Of a DNA stretch of 64,000 nucleotides, positions 21,201-30,937 are shown one piece after another. The stretch spans positions 26,952,001-27,016,000 of the forward strand of contig OX463813.1 of the NCBI GenBank assembly GCA_949825045.1. The letters are read 5' to 3'. The DNA comes from Argyresthia goedartella (taxonomy: Eukaryota; Arthropoda; Insecta; Lepidoptera; Argyresthiidae). The position numbers were made by a program, and so were the translations under genes. The notes beneath the pieces were generated by a model that worked only from the letters and a program-made list of their open reading frames with translations, was not told the DNA's origin and searched no databases. The first letter of the stretch is position 1, and the number at the start of each line of letters is the position of its first letter.

Positions 21201-21773
21201 CTCATCATTATTTTTTATATTTAGACAAGACTTTGTGTTTTGAATACTTTTCGGAAGTGGTATGTACGATCCTGCTTTCAACGGACTAAATTTCGCAATG
21301 TTTATCTCCAAATGACTTACTGACTCTATAGTCCACCCCGACTCTGCGTGTTCAAACTCTAAGCACTTCATTAGCAAAAGGTTTGATAAATCATGGTATA
21401 AAACGGAAATATCAGTACTTTGCAATACCATGGTATATTTTGTGTTAAATGATTTTAAAGATTGAGTGTTATCTTTAGGTAGATTATATGTAATAAAAAG
21501 TTCTATGTTTACTTTTAACGATCGATGTTTTCTTAGAAGGGTGCTTATAAGATTACTAACGGTAGAATAGTTATCTGACAAAAAAAAATCAGGTACAAGA
21601 TATTCTTTTTCAGGATTGACTCTATAACTGATTATTCTATTTCTAAACGCTGTTGCTATTATTTTAACATTGCTTAACTCAGTTCGTATCAAACAGTTAG
21701 ATTTGTGAATGCTACTTTTCTTGTGAGAAGATAATCGTGAGACATATGCTTGACATTCTTGACAATAAACCAT
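18270..21773 (-). CDS. polB: Protein-primed family B DNA polymerase (intact)
   Basis: 1,167 residues; replicates the linear element, probably from a protein primer as in adenovirus. An N-terminal CxxC zinc finger (residues 4-27) and a second near 310-330 come first. Exonuclease motifs follow: ExoI YGDFES (D361, E363), ExoII GYD (D507) and ExoIII YLKCDVL (D658). Polymerase motif A is YFDCVNLYG (D754), motif B is KKQNNSIFG (about 901-910) and motif C is YTDTDS (1008-1013). Between ExoI and ExoII sits a CHIC...LDHDHFTGKFRGPAHNSCN module (454-490) like phage endonuclease VII. The single exon is complete, unlike copy 2, which has a stop at codon 404. Other residue differences from copy 2 are the pair MA/LV in NFKNMAIISK. 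Confidence 0.96.
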   Translation of the reverse strand: MVYCQECQAYVSRLSSHKKSSIHKSNCLIRTELSNVKIIATAFRNRIISYRVNPEKEYLVPDFFLSDNYSTVSNLISTLLRKHRSLKVNIELFITYNLPKDNTQSLKSFNTKYTMVLQSTDISVLYHDLSNLLLMKCLEFEHAESGWTIESVSHLEINIAKFSPLKAGSYIPLPKSIQNTKSCLNIKNNDEYCFLWSIVAHLYPAKNNPNRLSSYPHFSNFFNTSGMSFPPSFKCIKWFERHNTGVSVNIYGLDEHGSITGPLYKTLRRRVEHVNLLFISCKSKNHFCLIKDMGKLLHNQLTKHKSRIHLCDECFMYFSTEEKLASHNCAGIQTVLPEEGSKTGFSNYERTQRIPIVIYGDFESLLREYSDKHKSTHVENVQVHEATCFGYFICCKSNPELNDYVSYRGSNCSQKFCESICKDLLRLHKILSVQREMTPLTEEEKLRVENTTNCHICKKSFSLEDTKVLDHDHFTGKFRGPAHNSCNLNCKTCPFIPIIFHNLSGYDCHLFIVELSKICGRIKLLPKNKEKYISFTKFIPLDRQHTAQLKFVDSLNFLDSSLDNLIKTLETEDFINLKSFYEDEKMFNLARRKGVFCYDYVDSWDRYNETTLPDRNKFYNKLTSEIITNDDYNHAMNVWETFGMKTLGDYTDFYLKCDVLLLSDVFEKFRFMSLNHYNLDPCHYVSSPSLSWDAMQLYTGVELDLISDVEIYQMFEKGIRGGLAQCSRRYAKANNKYLSDYKPNISSNYLMYFDCVNLYGYVMMSKLPTGNFRFLKENELINFNVMTISSHSDTGFILEVDLHYPSEIHDNHADLPFAAEQLKVPFPLGKNIKLVSNLFDKYKYVIHYVHLQKCLEHGLQLLKIHRVLSFDQRAFLEPYITLNTTLRQNAKSEFEKNFFKKQNNSIFGKTIENKRKQVDVKLINIWSDSSNKTNKYIGAEKYISAPNFKNMAIISKDLVVIQMEPSKVILDKPIYVGFSILDLAKTHLYNFHYSVMKKIYDKNIQLCYTDTDSLLYLINTEDIYEDMKKHIKYFDTSNFKCDNVYNMPCLNKQIPGYFKDEMSGDVISEFVGLRAKLYCIETNKNCSVKKAKGVKKCVVKKLDINKYKDALFKNIEFKDSMYFIRSKNHCVYTQKVNKVVLNANDDKRQILNGSFKTLPWGHYSTIF

Positions 21774-22007
21774 TTTTATCTGTAGGTAAGAGAATTATCT
21801 ATTTAATCAAATACTGCTGTTGTAAAAGATTAGTAAAATATCAAATTATGTGAACGATGAAAAAATTATAACAATGACTTGTATTGATTACATGAATTTT
21901 TATGTTAATAAGTTGCTAAAAATATTAAGATTTAAAAAAACAAAGGATAAATGACAGACGGAGGCTGATTCTTACGCTTGCGATATTCGGATATCGACAG
22001 CTTTGCA

Positions 22008-23039
22008 TTACATAATATTCAAAGGATAAATGACTGGTCTTACTCCCTTGAATTGCTCCTTACTATCAGTAACTACTTTTGAAATCGAATGCCATAGGGG
22101 AGCATCTCCATTTACATTCGTTTTCATATGTATCAAAGCCAATTTACATCTGTCCCGATCTCCTAACTTGCTTCCCTCTAACTCACGGCTGTTGTACACC
22201 CGTAGCTCCACATAATATTCGCCTCGACGTGAAGGATCGGACTGGAATGAACACCCCGAGCCGGTGCGACGTGAAAGAAAGTTCTTGAGCGCTGATGCAC
22301 GAATCGGCTCTAGCTCATCCTGTAAAGATGTGAAATAGGCATTCGCTATTATTTAAAAAAAATATATTTTACATTGTCAATGTAATTTCACTAGTAAAAT
22401 ATGCATGTCAATCAATTATTATTAGCAATTATTTTAAAACTGTGAGTTAAGTTGGATTAAGATAAGAGGAAATTGTTTTTACGAAACATTTTTGGTATAT
22501 CTTTAATCAAAAGTTAATCAAAGTAATTACAAATAAAATTAGGGGCGGGGCTTGCGGTGCAGAAGTTGTGCGTCTGCCTACCATGCGAGGGATCGCGGAT
22601 TCGAATCCCGGCTGGATAACTAAATAAAAAACAAACATCAGATCTTGAATGTTTACATGTTTGTGCTACAGATAAAAGTAAATAATGATTAAAAAATTAA
22701 AATAGACGAGCATAAAATATTATTCAAACAAGATGCTACATTTAGTTTAAAACATGAGAAATGGTTGTTTAAATAAAATAATATTAAAGCTTACCTCGGA
22801 ATCTGGGAAGGTAGCAATTCTCTTCCGTTTCTTGGGCTGAGCACAAGGAATGGGCTCCTCATCCGACTCAGAACCGGCATCAGTTAGTGCTGGTGTTGGG
22901 ATTGCCGCCGCTTTTTTCGCTTTAGGGGTTGAAGTTTTTTTCGCCTTCGCAGCAGGTTTTTTCTTCTGAACTTCGCTCCTGATCTCCTCGTCTACGTCAG
23001 AATCAAATGGGCTGGACCACCTAAAATATTAATAGAATG

Positions 23040-23078
<39 letters not shown>

Positions 23079-23266
23079 GGTCTCGGTGGCGCAGCGGTTG
23101 TACGTCTGCCTACCATGCTAGAGGTTTCGGATTCTAATTCCGTTGGGACAAAAAAACCTTCCTAGGTCTTAGAGATTAACATGTTTGTATTATCGCTGTT
23201 TCTGGTTCCCATGACACAAGGTATCCAAGTGCGGGATCCATAAGTGATAAAAAATCAAACTTACAT
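22008..23266 (-). CDS. Three-exon basic/acidic nuclear-type protein, 179 aa
   Basis: Coding parts on the minus strand: 23,266-23,265 (the AT of the start codon), 23,020-22,795, and 22,319-22,008. Splice signals are a donor GTAAGT after AAGTAT, an acceptor ATATTTTAG, a donor GAG/GTAAGC and an acceptor TTTACAG. The start codon is made by joining AT to G. Exon 2 encodes acidic and lysine-rich stretches (KKKPAAKAKK, SESDEEP, PKKRKRI), typical of a nuclear signal. Exon 3 encodes a beta-rich domain (GEYYVELRVYNSRELEGSKL) of unknown family ending YPLNIM. It lies just upstream of the polymerase in the same direction. An early nuclear regulator or DNA-binding protein is plausible. One residue differs from copy 2 (LWHS against LWNS). 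Confidence 0.65.
22540..22622 (+). repeat. tRNA-derived SINE-like sequence in intron 2
   Basis: A degenerate A box (TGCGGTGCAGAAG) and a clear B box (GGATTCGAATCCC) about 50 bp apart are the internal polymerase III promoter of a tRNA. Folding into a full cloverleaf is poor, so a SINE head or tRNA relic is more likely than a working tRNA. It lies antisense in an intron. Confidence 0.6.
23040..23150 (+). repeat. A38 run and tRNA-derived SINE-like sequence in intron 1
   Basis: A run of 38 A is followed by a sequence related to the one at 22,540 (shared GTCTGCCTACCATGC), with GGTGGCGCAGCGG as A box and a degenerate B box. On the sense strand of the surrounding gene the A-run is the pyrimidine tract in front of the exon-2 splice acceptor. 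Confidence 0.65.
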
Positions 23267-23812
23267 ACTTATGTCTTCAGTTCTTCAGCAGCACTAATTC
23301 ACAAAACACGAGCTCACTCGAAGATATCGACGCAAGTATTAGAAAAGCGGCTTTCATCTAGTTGCATCAATATTTATAAGCTTTGATTTATAAAGGTGCA
23401 TCAACATCGAACTTTCAATGGAAAAAATACTGTTAACCGGTGTAATAAAAAAAATTAAAAAAATCTAATGGCATAGGATTTTGAACCTTATACTTAGTAT
23501 ATTTCAAGTACTTATTATCAATTTTGTTTCCAACTATTAACAATCATTGTATGAACGCTGCCTTAGCTGACTGAATTTGGTCAATGGTTGTACTGGATAA
23601 GGACAAGTGTGTAATTAGAAACATAATTTTTAAATGGTTATGAGATGTACCTTTAAATACATTGATGGGTTTATTGGCATCATTAAAAATATCGTCCACT
23701 CTAAACAAGCAGTGAAAATTTCAATGTAAGCAGGGTTTTTAAGAGCATGGTTTTTGAGACAATTGTTTAGGATAACTGAATTATGTTGAGCTCTCAATGC
23801 AATGGATTCATA

Positions 23813-24134
23813 CAGGGTGTTGATTTGTAAAGTTACACCCGACTCAGAGCCGATAGTTTACCATCTGAAAATTTTCCTGAAATTACCTAAAAGTGTGGAT
23901 ACACCCCCCCCCCCCAGTCACCGCGCCCGAGTGCTAATAGACTCTTCCCCGCGCCCTGAACCTCAATCCACCCAGTGCAACACTTTTTGGACGACATTTC
24001 TATGTTTTTTTAATATTTGTAAAATCAAAAAAATATTAATTTAATTTTTACTGAAAAAAAAAATTTATTTTTGCTTTAGTATCATGTATTTAACCACCTC
24101 TGAGCTCGGCGTAACTTTACAAATCAACACCCTG
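23813..24134. mobile_element. MITE nested in Polinton copy 1
   Basis: A 322-bp stretch flanked by TA on both sides, with terminal inverted repeats starting CAGGGTGTTGATTTGTAAAG. TA duplications and short length fit a Tc1/mariner-type non-autonomous element. It holds no gene and is present at the same place in copy 2, so it entered before the two copies separated. Confidence 0.8.
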
Positions 24135-24232
24135 TATAAAGCGCATAGCGCCTTCCTTATTCGTGATAGCTCCTTATATGCATAAGTTTGTTATGATTAT
24201 GACATGGAACACTTATAAGGAATATCTCTGTC

Positions 24233-24558
24233 GTAGGCATATCATCGAATTGGCCATATCACGATATGGCCAAACGTGAAATATCATAAATCGATTAAAT
24301 CTTTTAGGGCACACACTGCGGTAGCTTAGGTGAAGACTAGAGGGAGTGAGCGCAGCGAAGCCCTCGAATAGTCTTCGTGTTAGTTTGACATGTATAACAC
24401 AAAAAAACATCATGCAGTGCTGAATAACAATGCTTTTAAAAAGACATGTTTTCATTAAAACAGGTCATATCATGATATGGCAACCCATTTCATGATATGG
24501 TCAAGCCATTTCTGACCATATTGTGATATGACCAAATCGACGATATGGCTACGACATC
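24233..24558. mobile_element. Fold-back element with repeated CCATATC/GATATGG palindromes
   Basis: About 326 bp with inverted ends (TGTCGTAG to CTACGACA). Each end holds several 16-20-bp imperfect palindromes of the form CCATATC-N2-4-GATATGG. A middle part shares GC-rich words with 46,355-46,440. Read as a small fold-back transposon; a protein-binding cluster is the alternative. Confidence 0.55.
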
Positions 24559-24892
24559 TCTAAGTAAACAAATGCAGTGTGAATGAAATACGTCACAACC
24601 TTGTCATCAGAGTTCCAAGGGTCATCATAATATGGATTCAGGTTTAAAACTTTAATTCTCCAGTATAAAATGAATCAAGTCCTACATCGCGCTATCAAAG
24701 TTTTTCATTCTTTTAGTATATAAGAAGTGTAAGATAAACTACAGTTAGACTGGTTCTGTGTGAGATGCTTTAGTTAAATTGGCCCGATTTACTACTGCTC
24801 TTATACATGTCCCATTGTCAACCATGCAAATTTGTCTCTTGAGGTGATTAGGGTTTGGGCAACCCGAAAGCAGCTTTAGACATAACCGCAAG

Positions 24893-25008
24893 GGAACAAG
24901 TACCACATACCAAGTGCCAAGTACCATATGCCACATACCAGACCAACCTAAGTGTTGAGAGAGATGTCGCAACAAGTGCCACGTACCACGTACCACGTAT
25001 CAAGTAAA
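24893..25008. repeat. Degenerate GTGGTACTTG-type repeats
   Basis: Variants of ACGTGGTAC, GTGGCACTTG and GTATGTGG follow each other irregularly near the polymerase-side end of the element. Open frames across it have no codon structure. No function assigned. Confidence 0.6.
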
Positions 25009-25139
25009 GACATCTCTCGAAACGCGAAGGTTTTGCTGCTATTTTTTATATCTTGAAATGAAAATTATTGATCACTTAGTGGACACAATTTTCATTATTT
25101 TATGTCTGTCAAGCAGACTAATTGTTAACTGCATAGCGT

Positions 25140-25342
25140 ACAATAAGATTTTGTAGCTCAGGTCGTCATCAGTCAATAGAAAAGAGGTGCAGTATGAATT
25201 AGACACACTTCAGAATAAACAGGTTGCCGTTTAAAACCTGCAGGGTAGGATAACATTGTGGGGTTTTGCAGCACAAACCGAGCGGAGCGAGCGAAGCGAG
25301 CGGCGCGAATTTGTGATGCAGAACCCCCAATGTTACCCTACT
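25140..25342. repeat. Polinton copy 1 terminal inverted repeat (polymerase side)
   Basis: Inverse match of 10,105-10,316. It ends in CT and is followed by the CGTATA duplication. Small differences from the other end (for example CACAATG against CGCAATG) are shared by copy 2, so the two ends are not being made equal within one element. Confidence 0.93.
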
Positions 25343-28300
25343 CGTATACCCTCGGCTTCACTCGGGCTGTTCGGCAAGCTGTCGGATAACAGTTCGTATA
25401 CCCTCGGCTTCACTCGGGTTGTTCGGCAAGCTGTCGGGTAACAGTTCGTATACCCTTGGCTTCACTCGGGTTGTTCGGCAAGCTGTCGGTCGGATAACAG
25501 TTCGTATACCCTCGGCTTCACTCGGGTTGTTCGGCAAGCTGTCGGGTAACAGTTCGTATACCCTTGGCTTCACTCGAGTTGTTCGGCAAGCTGTCGGTCG
25601 GGTAACAGTTCGTATACCCTCGGCTTCACTCGGGCTGTTCGGCAAGCTGTCGGATAACAGTTCGTATACCCTCGGCTTCACTCGGGTTGTTCGGCAAGCT
25701 GTCGGGTAACAGTTCGTATACCCTCGGCTTTACTCGGGCTGTTCGTCAAGCTGTCGGTCGGGTAACAGTTCGTATACCCTTGGCTTCACTCGGGTTGTTC
25801 GGCAAGCTGTCGGGTAACAGTTCGTATACCCTCGGCTTCACTCGGGTTGTTCGGCAAGCTGTCGGGTAACAGTTTGTATACCCTCGGCTTCACTTGGGTT
25901 GTTCGGCAAGCTGTCGGTCGGTTAACAGTTCGTATACCCTCGGCTTCACTTGGGTTGTTCGGCAAGCTTTCGGTCGGGTAACAGTTCGTATACCCTCGGC
26001 TTCACTTGGGTTGTTCGGCAAGCTGTCGTTCGGTTAACAGTTCGTATACCCTCGGCTTCACTCGGGTTGTTCGGCAAGCTGTCGGGTAACAGTTCGTATA
26101 CCCTCGGCTTCACTCGGGCTGTTCGGCAAGCTGTCGGATAACAGTTCGTATACCCTCGGCTTCACTCGGGTTGTTCGGCAAGCTGTCGGGTAACAGTTCG
26201 TATACCCTTGGCTTCACTCGGGTTGTTCGGCAAGCTGTCGGTCGGATAACAGTTCGTATACCCTCGGCTTCACTCGGGTTGTTCGGCAAGCTGTCGGGTA
26301 ACAGTTCGTATACCCTTGGCTTCACTCGAGTTGTTCGGCAAGCTGTCGGTCGGGTAACAGTTCGTATACCCTCGGCTTCACTCGGGCTGTTCGGCAAGCT
26401 GTCGGATAACAGTTCGTATACCCTCGGCTTCACTCGGGTTGTTCGGCAAGCTGTCGGGTAACAGTTTGTATACCCTCGGCTTTACTCGGGCTGTTCGTCA
26501 AGCTGTCGGTCGGGTAACAGTTCGTATACCCTTGGCTTCACTCGGGTTGTTCGGCAAGCTGTCGGGTAACAGTTCGTATACCCTCGGCTTCACTCGGGTT
26601 GTTCGGCAAGCTGTCGGGTAACAGTTTGTATACCCTCGGCTTCACTTGGGTTGTTCGGCAAGCTGTCGGTCGGTTAACAGTTCGTATACCCTCGGCTTCA
26701 CTTGGGTTGTTCGGCAAGCTTTCGGTCGGGTAACAGTTTGTATACCCTCGGCTTCACTTGGGTTGTTCGGCAAGCTGTCGGGTAACAGTTCGTATACCCT
26801 CGGCTTCACTCGGGTTGTTCGGCAAGCTGTCGGGTAACAGTTTGTATACCCTCGGCTTCACTTGGGTTGTTCGGCAAGCTGTCGGTCGGTTAACAGTTCG
26901 TATACCCTCGGCTTCACTCGGGTTGTTCGGCAAGCTGTCGGTCGGGTAACAGTTCGTATACCCTCGGCTTCACTCGGGTTGTTCGGCAAGCTGTCGGGTA
27001 ACAGTTCGTATACCCTCGGCTTCACTCGGGTTGTTCGGCAAGCTGTCGGGTAACAGTTCGTATACCCTCGGCTTCACTCGGGTTGTTCGGCAAGCTGTCG
27101 GGTAACAGTTCGTATACCCTCGGCTTCACTCGGGCTGTTCGGCAAGCTGTCGCATAACAGTTCGTATACCCTCGGCTTCACTCGGGTTGTTCGGCAAGCT
27201 GTCGGGTAACAGTTCGTATACCCTTGGCTTCACTCGGGTTGTTCGGCAAGCTGTCGGTCGGGTAACAGTTCGTATACCCTCGGCTTCACTCGGGTTGTTC
27301 GGCAAGCTGTCGGGTAACAGTTCGTATACCCTTGGCTTCACTCGAGTTGTTCGGCAAGCTGTCGGTCGGGTAACAGTTCGTATACCCTCGGCTTCACTCG
27401 GGCTGTTCGGCAAGCTGTCGGATAACAGTTCGTATACCCTCGGCTTCACTCGGGTTGTTCGGCAAGCTGTCGGGTAACAGTTCGTATACCCTCGGCTTTA
27501 CTCGGGCTGTTCGGCAAGCTGTCGGTCGGGTAACAGTTCGTATACCCTTGGCTTCACTCGGGTTGTTCGGCAAGCTGTCGGGTAACAGTTTGTATACCCT
27601 CGGCTTCACTTGGGTTGTTCGGCAAGCTGTCGTTCGGTTAACAGTTCGTATACCCTCGGCTTTACTCGGGCTGTTCGGCAAGCTGTCGGTCGGGTAACAG
27701 TTCGTATACCCTCGGCTTCACTCGGGTTGTTCGGCAAGCTGTCGGGTAACAGTTTGTATACCCTCGGCTTCACTTGGGTTGTTCGGCAAGCTGTCGGTCG
27801 GTTAACAGTTCGTATACCCTCGGCTTCACTTGGGTTGTTCGGCAAGCTTTCGGTCGGGTTACAGTTCGTATACCCTCGGCTTCACTTGGGTTGTTCGGCA
27901 AGCTGTCGGGTAACAGTTCGTATACCCTCGGCTTCACTCGGGTTGTTCGGCAAGCTGTCGGGTAACAGTTTGTATACCCTCGGCTTCACTCGGGCTGTTC
28001 GGCAAGCTGTCGGGTAACAGTTCGTATACCCTCGGCTTCACTCGGGTTGTTCGGCAAGCTGTCGGGTAACAGTTCGTATATCCTCGGCTTCACTCGGGTT
28101 GTTCGGCAAGCTGTCGGGTAACAGTTCGTATACCCTCGGCTTCACTCGGGTTGTTCGGCAAGCTGTCGGTCGGGTAACAGTTCGTATACCCTCAGCTTCA
28201 CTCGGGTTGTTCGGCAAGCTGTCGGGTAACAGTTCGTATACCCTCGGCTTCACTCGGGTTGTTCGGCAAGCTGTCGGTCGTGTAACAGTTCGTATACCCT

Positions 28301-28422
28301 CGGCTTTACTCGGGCTGTTCGGCAAGCTGTCGGGTAACAGTTCGTATACCCTCGGCTTCACTCGGGTTGTTCGGCAAGCTGTCGGGTATCAGTTCGTATA
28401 CCCTCGGCTTCACTCGGGTTGT
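25343..28422. repeat. Satellite array, right part, with higher-order repeats
   Basis: About 57 monomers of the same 52/56-bp family, continuing from the CGTATA where Polinton copy 1 ended. Blocks of monomers recur: the segment from about 25,358 is nearly the same as that from 26,110 (752 bp later) and from 27,126 (1,016 bp later), and a related block lies in the left part near 8,600-9,080. The last monomer has GGTATCAG, the same variant as the first monomer of the left part. It ends at unique sequence TTTCCGAACGTC. Confidence 0.96.
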
Positions 28423-28619
28423 TTCCGAACGTCATTTTCGCATCAGTCGGAGTAATTTGTAACCGATCTCGAACTAGCCCCATTATTTCAGGTGAGGTAC
28501 TAGCTAAGCTAGGAGTACTACATTTAGACGTCATTTCTATTTCGAAATCAAAATCAAAAATCATTTATTTCCATAGGATGTTGTTACATCACTTAGATCC
28601 GTCATTACATTTTTTTGGG
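28423..28619. repeat. Short spacer with a non-LTR-type tail fragment
   Basis: About 200 bp between the satellite and Polinton copy 2. The words ATCAAAATCAAAAATCATTT look like the simple tail of a lepidopteran non-LTR element. No gene seen. Confidence 0.4.
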
Positions 28620-28625
28620 TGAGTT
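28620..28625. repeat. Target-site duplication TGAGTT, left side of Polinton copy 2
   Basis: TGAGTT here and at 43,959-43,964 flank copy 2. It differs from the CGTATA of copy 1. Confidence 0.95.
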
Positions 28626-28828
28626 AGTAGGGTAACATTGGGGGTTCTGCATCACAAATTCGCGCCGCTCGCTTCGCTCGCTCCGCTCGGTTTGTGCTGC
28701 AAAACCCCACAATGTTATCCTACCCTGCAGGTTTTAAACGGCAACCTGTTTATTCTGAAGTGTGTCTAATTCATACTGCACCTCTTTTCTATTGACTGAT
28801 GACGACCTGAGCTACAAAATCTTATTGT
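28626..28828. repeat. Polinton copy 2 terminal inverted repeat (polymerase side)
   Basis: Starts AGTAGGGTAACATTGG. The outer 96 bp or so fold back on themselves around a GC-rich centre, so each end can form a hairpin as single-stranded DNA. Confidence 0.93.
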
Positions 28829-28959
28829 ATGCTATGCAGTTAACAATTAGTCTGCTTGACAGACATAAAATAATGAAAATTGTGTCCACTAAGTGATCAA
28901 TAATTTTCATTTCAAGATATAAAAAATAGCAGCAAAACCTTCGCGTTTCGAGAGATGTC

Positions 28960-29075
28960 TTTACTTGATACGTGGTACGTGGTACGTGGCACTTGTTGCG
29001 ACATCTCTCTCAACACTTAGGTTGGTCTGGTATGTGGCATATGGTACTTGGCACTTGGTATGTGGTACTTGTTCC
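28960..29075. repeat. Degenerate GTGGTACTTG-type repeats, copy 2
   Basis: Mirror of 24,893-25,008, with irregular repeats of TACGTGGTACGTGG and TGGCACTTGGTATG. No function assigned. Confidence 0.6.
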
Positions 29076-29409
29076 CTTGCGGTTATGTCTAAAGCTGCTT
29101 TCGGGTTGCCCAAACCCTAATCACCTCAAGAGACAAATTTGCATGGTTGACAATGGGACATGTATAAGAGCAGTAGTAAATCGGGCCAATTTAACTAAAG
29201 CATCTCACACAGAACCAGTCTAACTGTAGTTTATCTTACACTTCTTATATACTAAAAGAATGAAAAACTTTGATAGCGCGATGTAGGACTTGATTCATTT
29301 TATACTGGAGAATTAAAGTTTTAAACCTGAATCCATATTATGATGACCCTTGGAACTCTGATGACAAGGTTGTGACGTATTTCATTCACACTGCATTTGT
29401 TTACTTAGA

Positions 29410-29735
29410 GATGTCGTAGCCATATCGTCGATTTGGCCATATCACAATATGGTCAGAAATGGCTTGACCATATCATGAAATGGGTTGCCATATCATGATA
29501 TGACCTGTTTTAATGAAAACATGTCTTTTTAAAAGCATTGTTATTCAGCACTGCATGATGTTTTTTTGTGTTATACATGTCAAACTAACACGAAGACTAT
29601 TCGAGGGCTTCGCTGCGCTCACTCCCTCTAGTCTTCACCTAAGCTACCGCAGTGTGTGCCCTAAAAGATTTAATCGATTTATGATATTTCACGTTTGGCC
29701 ATATCGTGATATGGCCAATTCGATGATATGCCTAC
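29410..29735. mobile_element. Fold-back element with palindrome cluster, copy 2
   Basis: Palindromes at 29,437-29,452, 29,468-29,483, 29,488-29,503 and 29,697-29,716, the last being GGCCATATC-GT-GATATGGCC. The outermost copies (about 29,413-29,437 and 29,713-29,737) are inverted relative to each other, which defines element ends. Confidence 0.55.
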
Positions 29736-29833
29736 GACAGAGATATTCCTTATAAGTGTTCCATGTCATAATCATAACAAACTTATGCATATAAGGAGCT
29801 ATCACGAATAAGGAAGGCGCTATGCGCTTTATA

Positions 29834-30158
29834 CAGGGTGTTGATTTGTAAAGTTACGCCGAGCTCAGAGGTGGTTAAATACATGATACTAAAGCAAAAA
29901 TAATTTTTTTTTTTTTCAGTAAAAATTAAATTAATATTTTTTTGATTTTACAAATATTAAAAAAACATAGAAATGTCGTCCAAAAAGTGTTGCACTGGGT
30001 GGATTGAGGTTCAGGGCGCGGGGAAGAGTCTATTAGCACTCGGGCGCGGTGACTGGGGGGGGGGGGGTGTATCCACACTTTTAGGTAATTTCAGGAAAAT
30101 TTTCAGATGGTAAACTATCGGCTCTGAGTCGGGTGTAACTTTACAAATCAACACCCTG
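29834..30158. mobile_element. MITE nested in Polinton copy 2
   Basis: 325 bp between TA dinucleotides, with inverted ends CAGGGTGTTGATTTGTAAAG, an internal T-run and a G-run. It sits at the same site as in copy 1. Confidence 0.8.
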
Positions 30159-30578
30159 TATGAATCCATTGCATTGAGAGCTCAACATAATTCAGTTATC
30201 CTAAACAATTGTCTCAAAAACCATGCTCTTAAAAACCCTGCTTACATTGAAATTTTCACTGCTTGTTTAGAGTGGACGATATTTTTAATGATGCCAATAA
30301 ACCCATCAATGTATTTAAAGGTACATCTCATAACCATTTAAAAATTATGTTTCTAATTACACACTTGTCCTTATCCAGTACAACCATTGACCAAATTCAG
30401 TCAGCTAAGGCAGCGTTCATACAATGATTGTTAATAGTTGGAAACAAAATTGATAATAAGTACTTGAAATATACTAAGTATAAGGTTCAAAATCCTATGC
30501 CATTAGATTTTTTTAATTTTTTTTATTACACCGGTTAACAGTATTTTTTCCATTGAAAGTTCGATGTTGATGCACCTT

Positions 30579-30600
30579 TATAAATCAAAGCTTATAAATA
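30579..30600 (+). promoter_or_regulatory. Candidate TATA boxes of the three-exon gene
   Basis: TATAAAT at 30,579 and TATAAATA at 30,593 lie about 110-130 bp upstream of the split start codon. They would place transcription start near 30,620-30,630, after the two upstream ATGs at 30,604 and 30,613. Confidence 0.4.
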
Positions 30601-30704
30601 TTGATGCAACTAGATGAAAGCCGCTTTTCTAATACTTGCGTCGATATCTTCGAGTGAGCTCGTGTTTTGTGAATTAGTGCTGCTGAAGAACTGAAGACAT
30701 AAGT

Positions 30705-30892
30705 ATGTAAGTTTGATTTTTTATCACTTATGGATCCCGCACTTGGATACCTTGTGTCATGGGAACCAGAAACAGCGATAATACAAACATGTTAATCTCT
30801 AAGACCTAGGAAGGTTTTTTTGTCCCAACGGAATTAGAATCCGAAACCTCTAGCATGGTAGGCAGACGTACAACCGCTGCGCCACCGAGACC

Positions 30893-30937
<45 letters not shown>

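Larger units (their letters stand above)
10105..25342 (-). mobile_element. Maverick/Polinton (adintovirus-like) element, copy 1
   Basis: A 15,238-bp element in minus orientation, taking the capsid and protease genes as sense. It begins AG and ends CT, has terminal inverted repeats of about 212 and 203 bp, and is flanked by the 6-bp duplication CGTATA. It encodes the Polinton set: family B polymerase, integrase, packaging ATPase, adenain-like protease, capsid and penton-like proteins. Length, ends, duplication size and gene set all match Polintons, which lie between transposons and viruses. Nearly all reading frames are intact. Losses against copy 2 are an 84-bp in-frame deletion in the acidic gene at 17.4-17.7 kb and one A fewer upstream of the PX start. 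Confidence 0.97.

Noticed and set aside
22540..22622. tRNA gene
   Set aside because: Polymerase III boxes are present but the cloverleaf is poor, and a related sequence with an A-run lies nearby, so a SINE is more likely.
25343..28422. CRISPR-like regular array
   Set aside because: Monomers are contiguous with no unique spacers, and the surroundings are an animal genome. It is a satellite.
28972..29223. 83-codon frame in Polinton copy 2 (and its mirror in copy 1)
   Set aside because: It is made of degenerate GTGGTACTTG repeats; the mirror copy is identical only because the whole element is.
29513..29755. 80-codon frame near the Polinton end
   Set aside because: It lies across the fold-back element and has no coding pattern.
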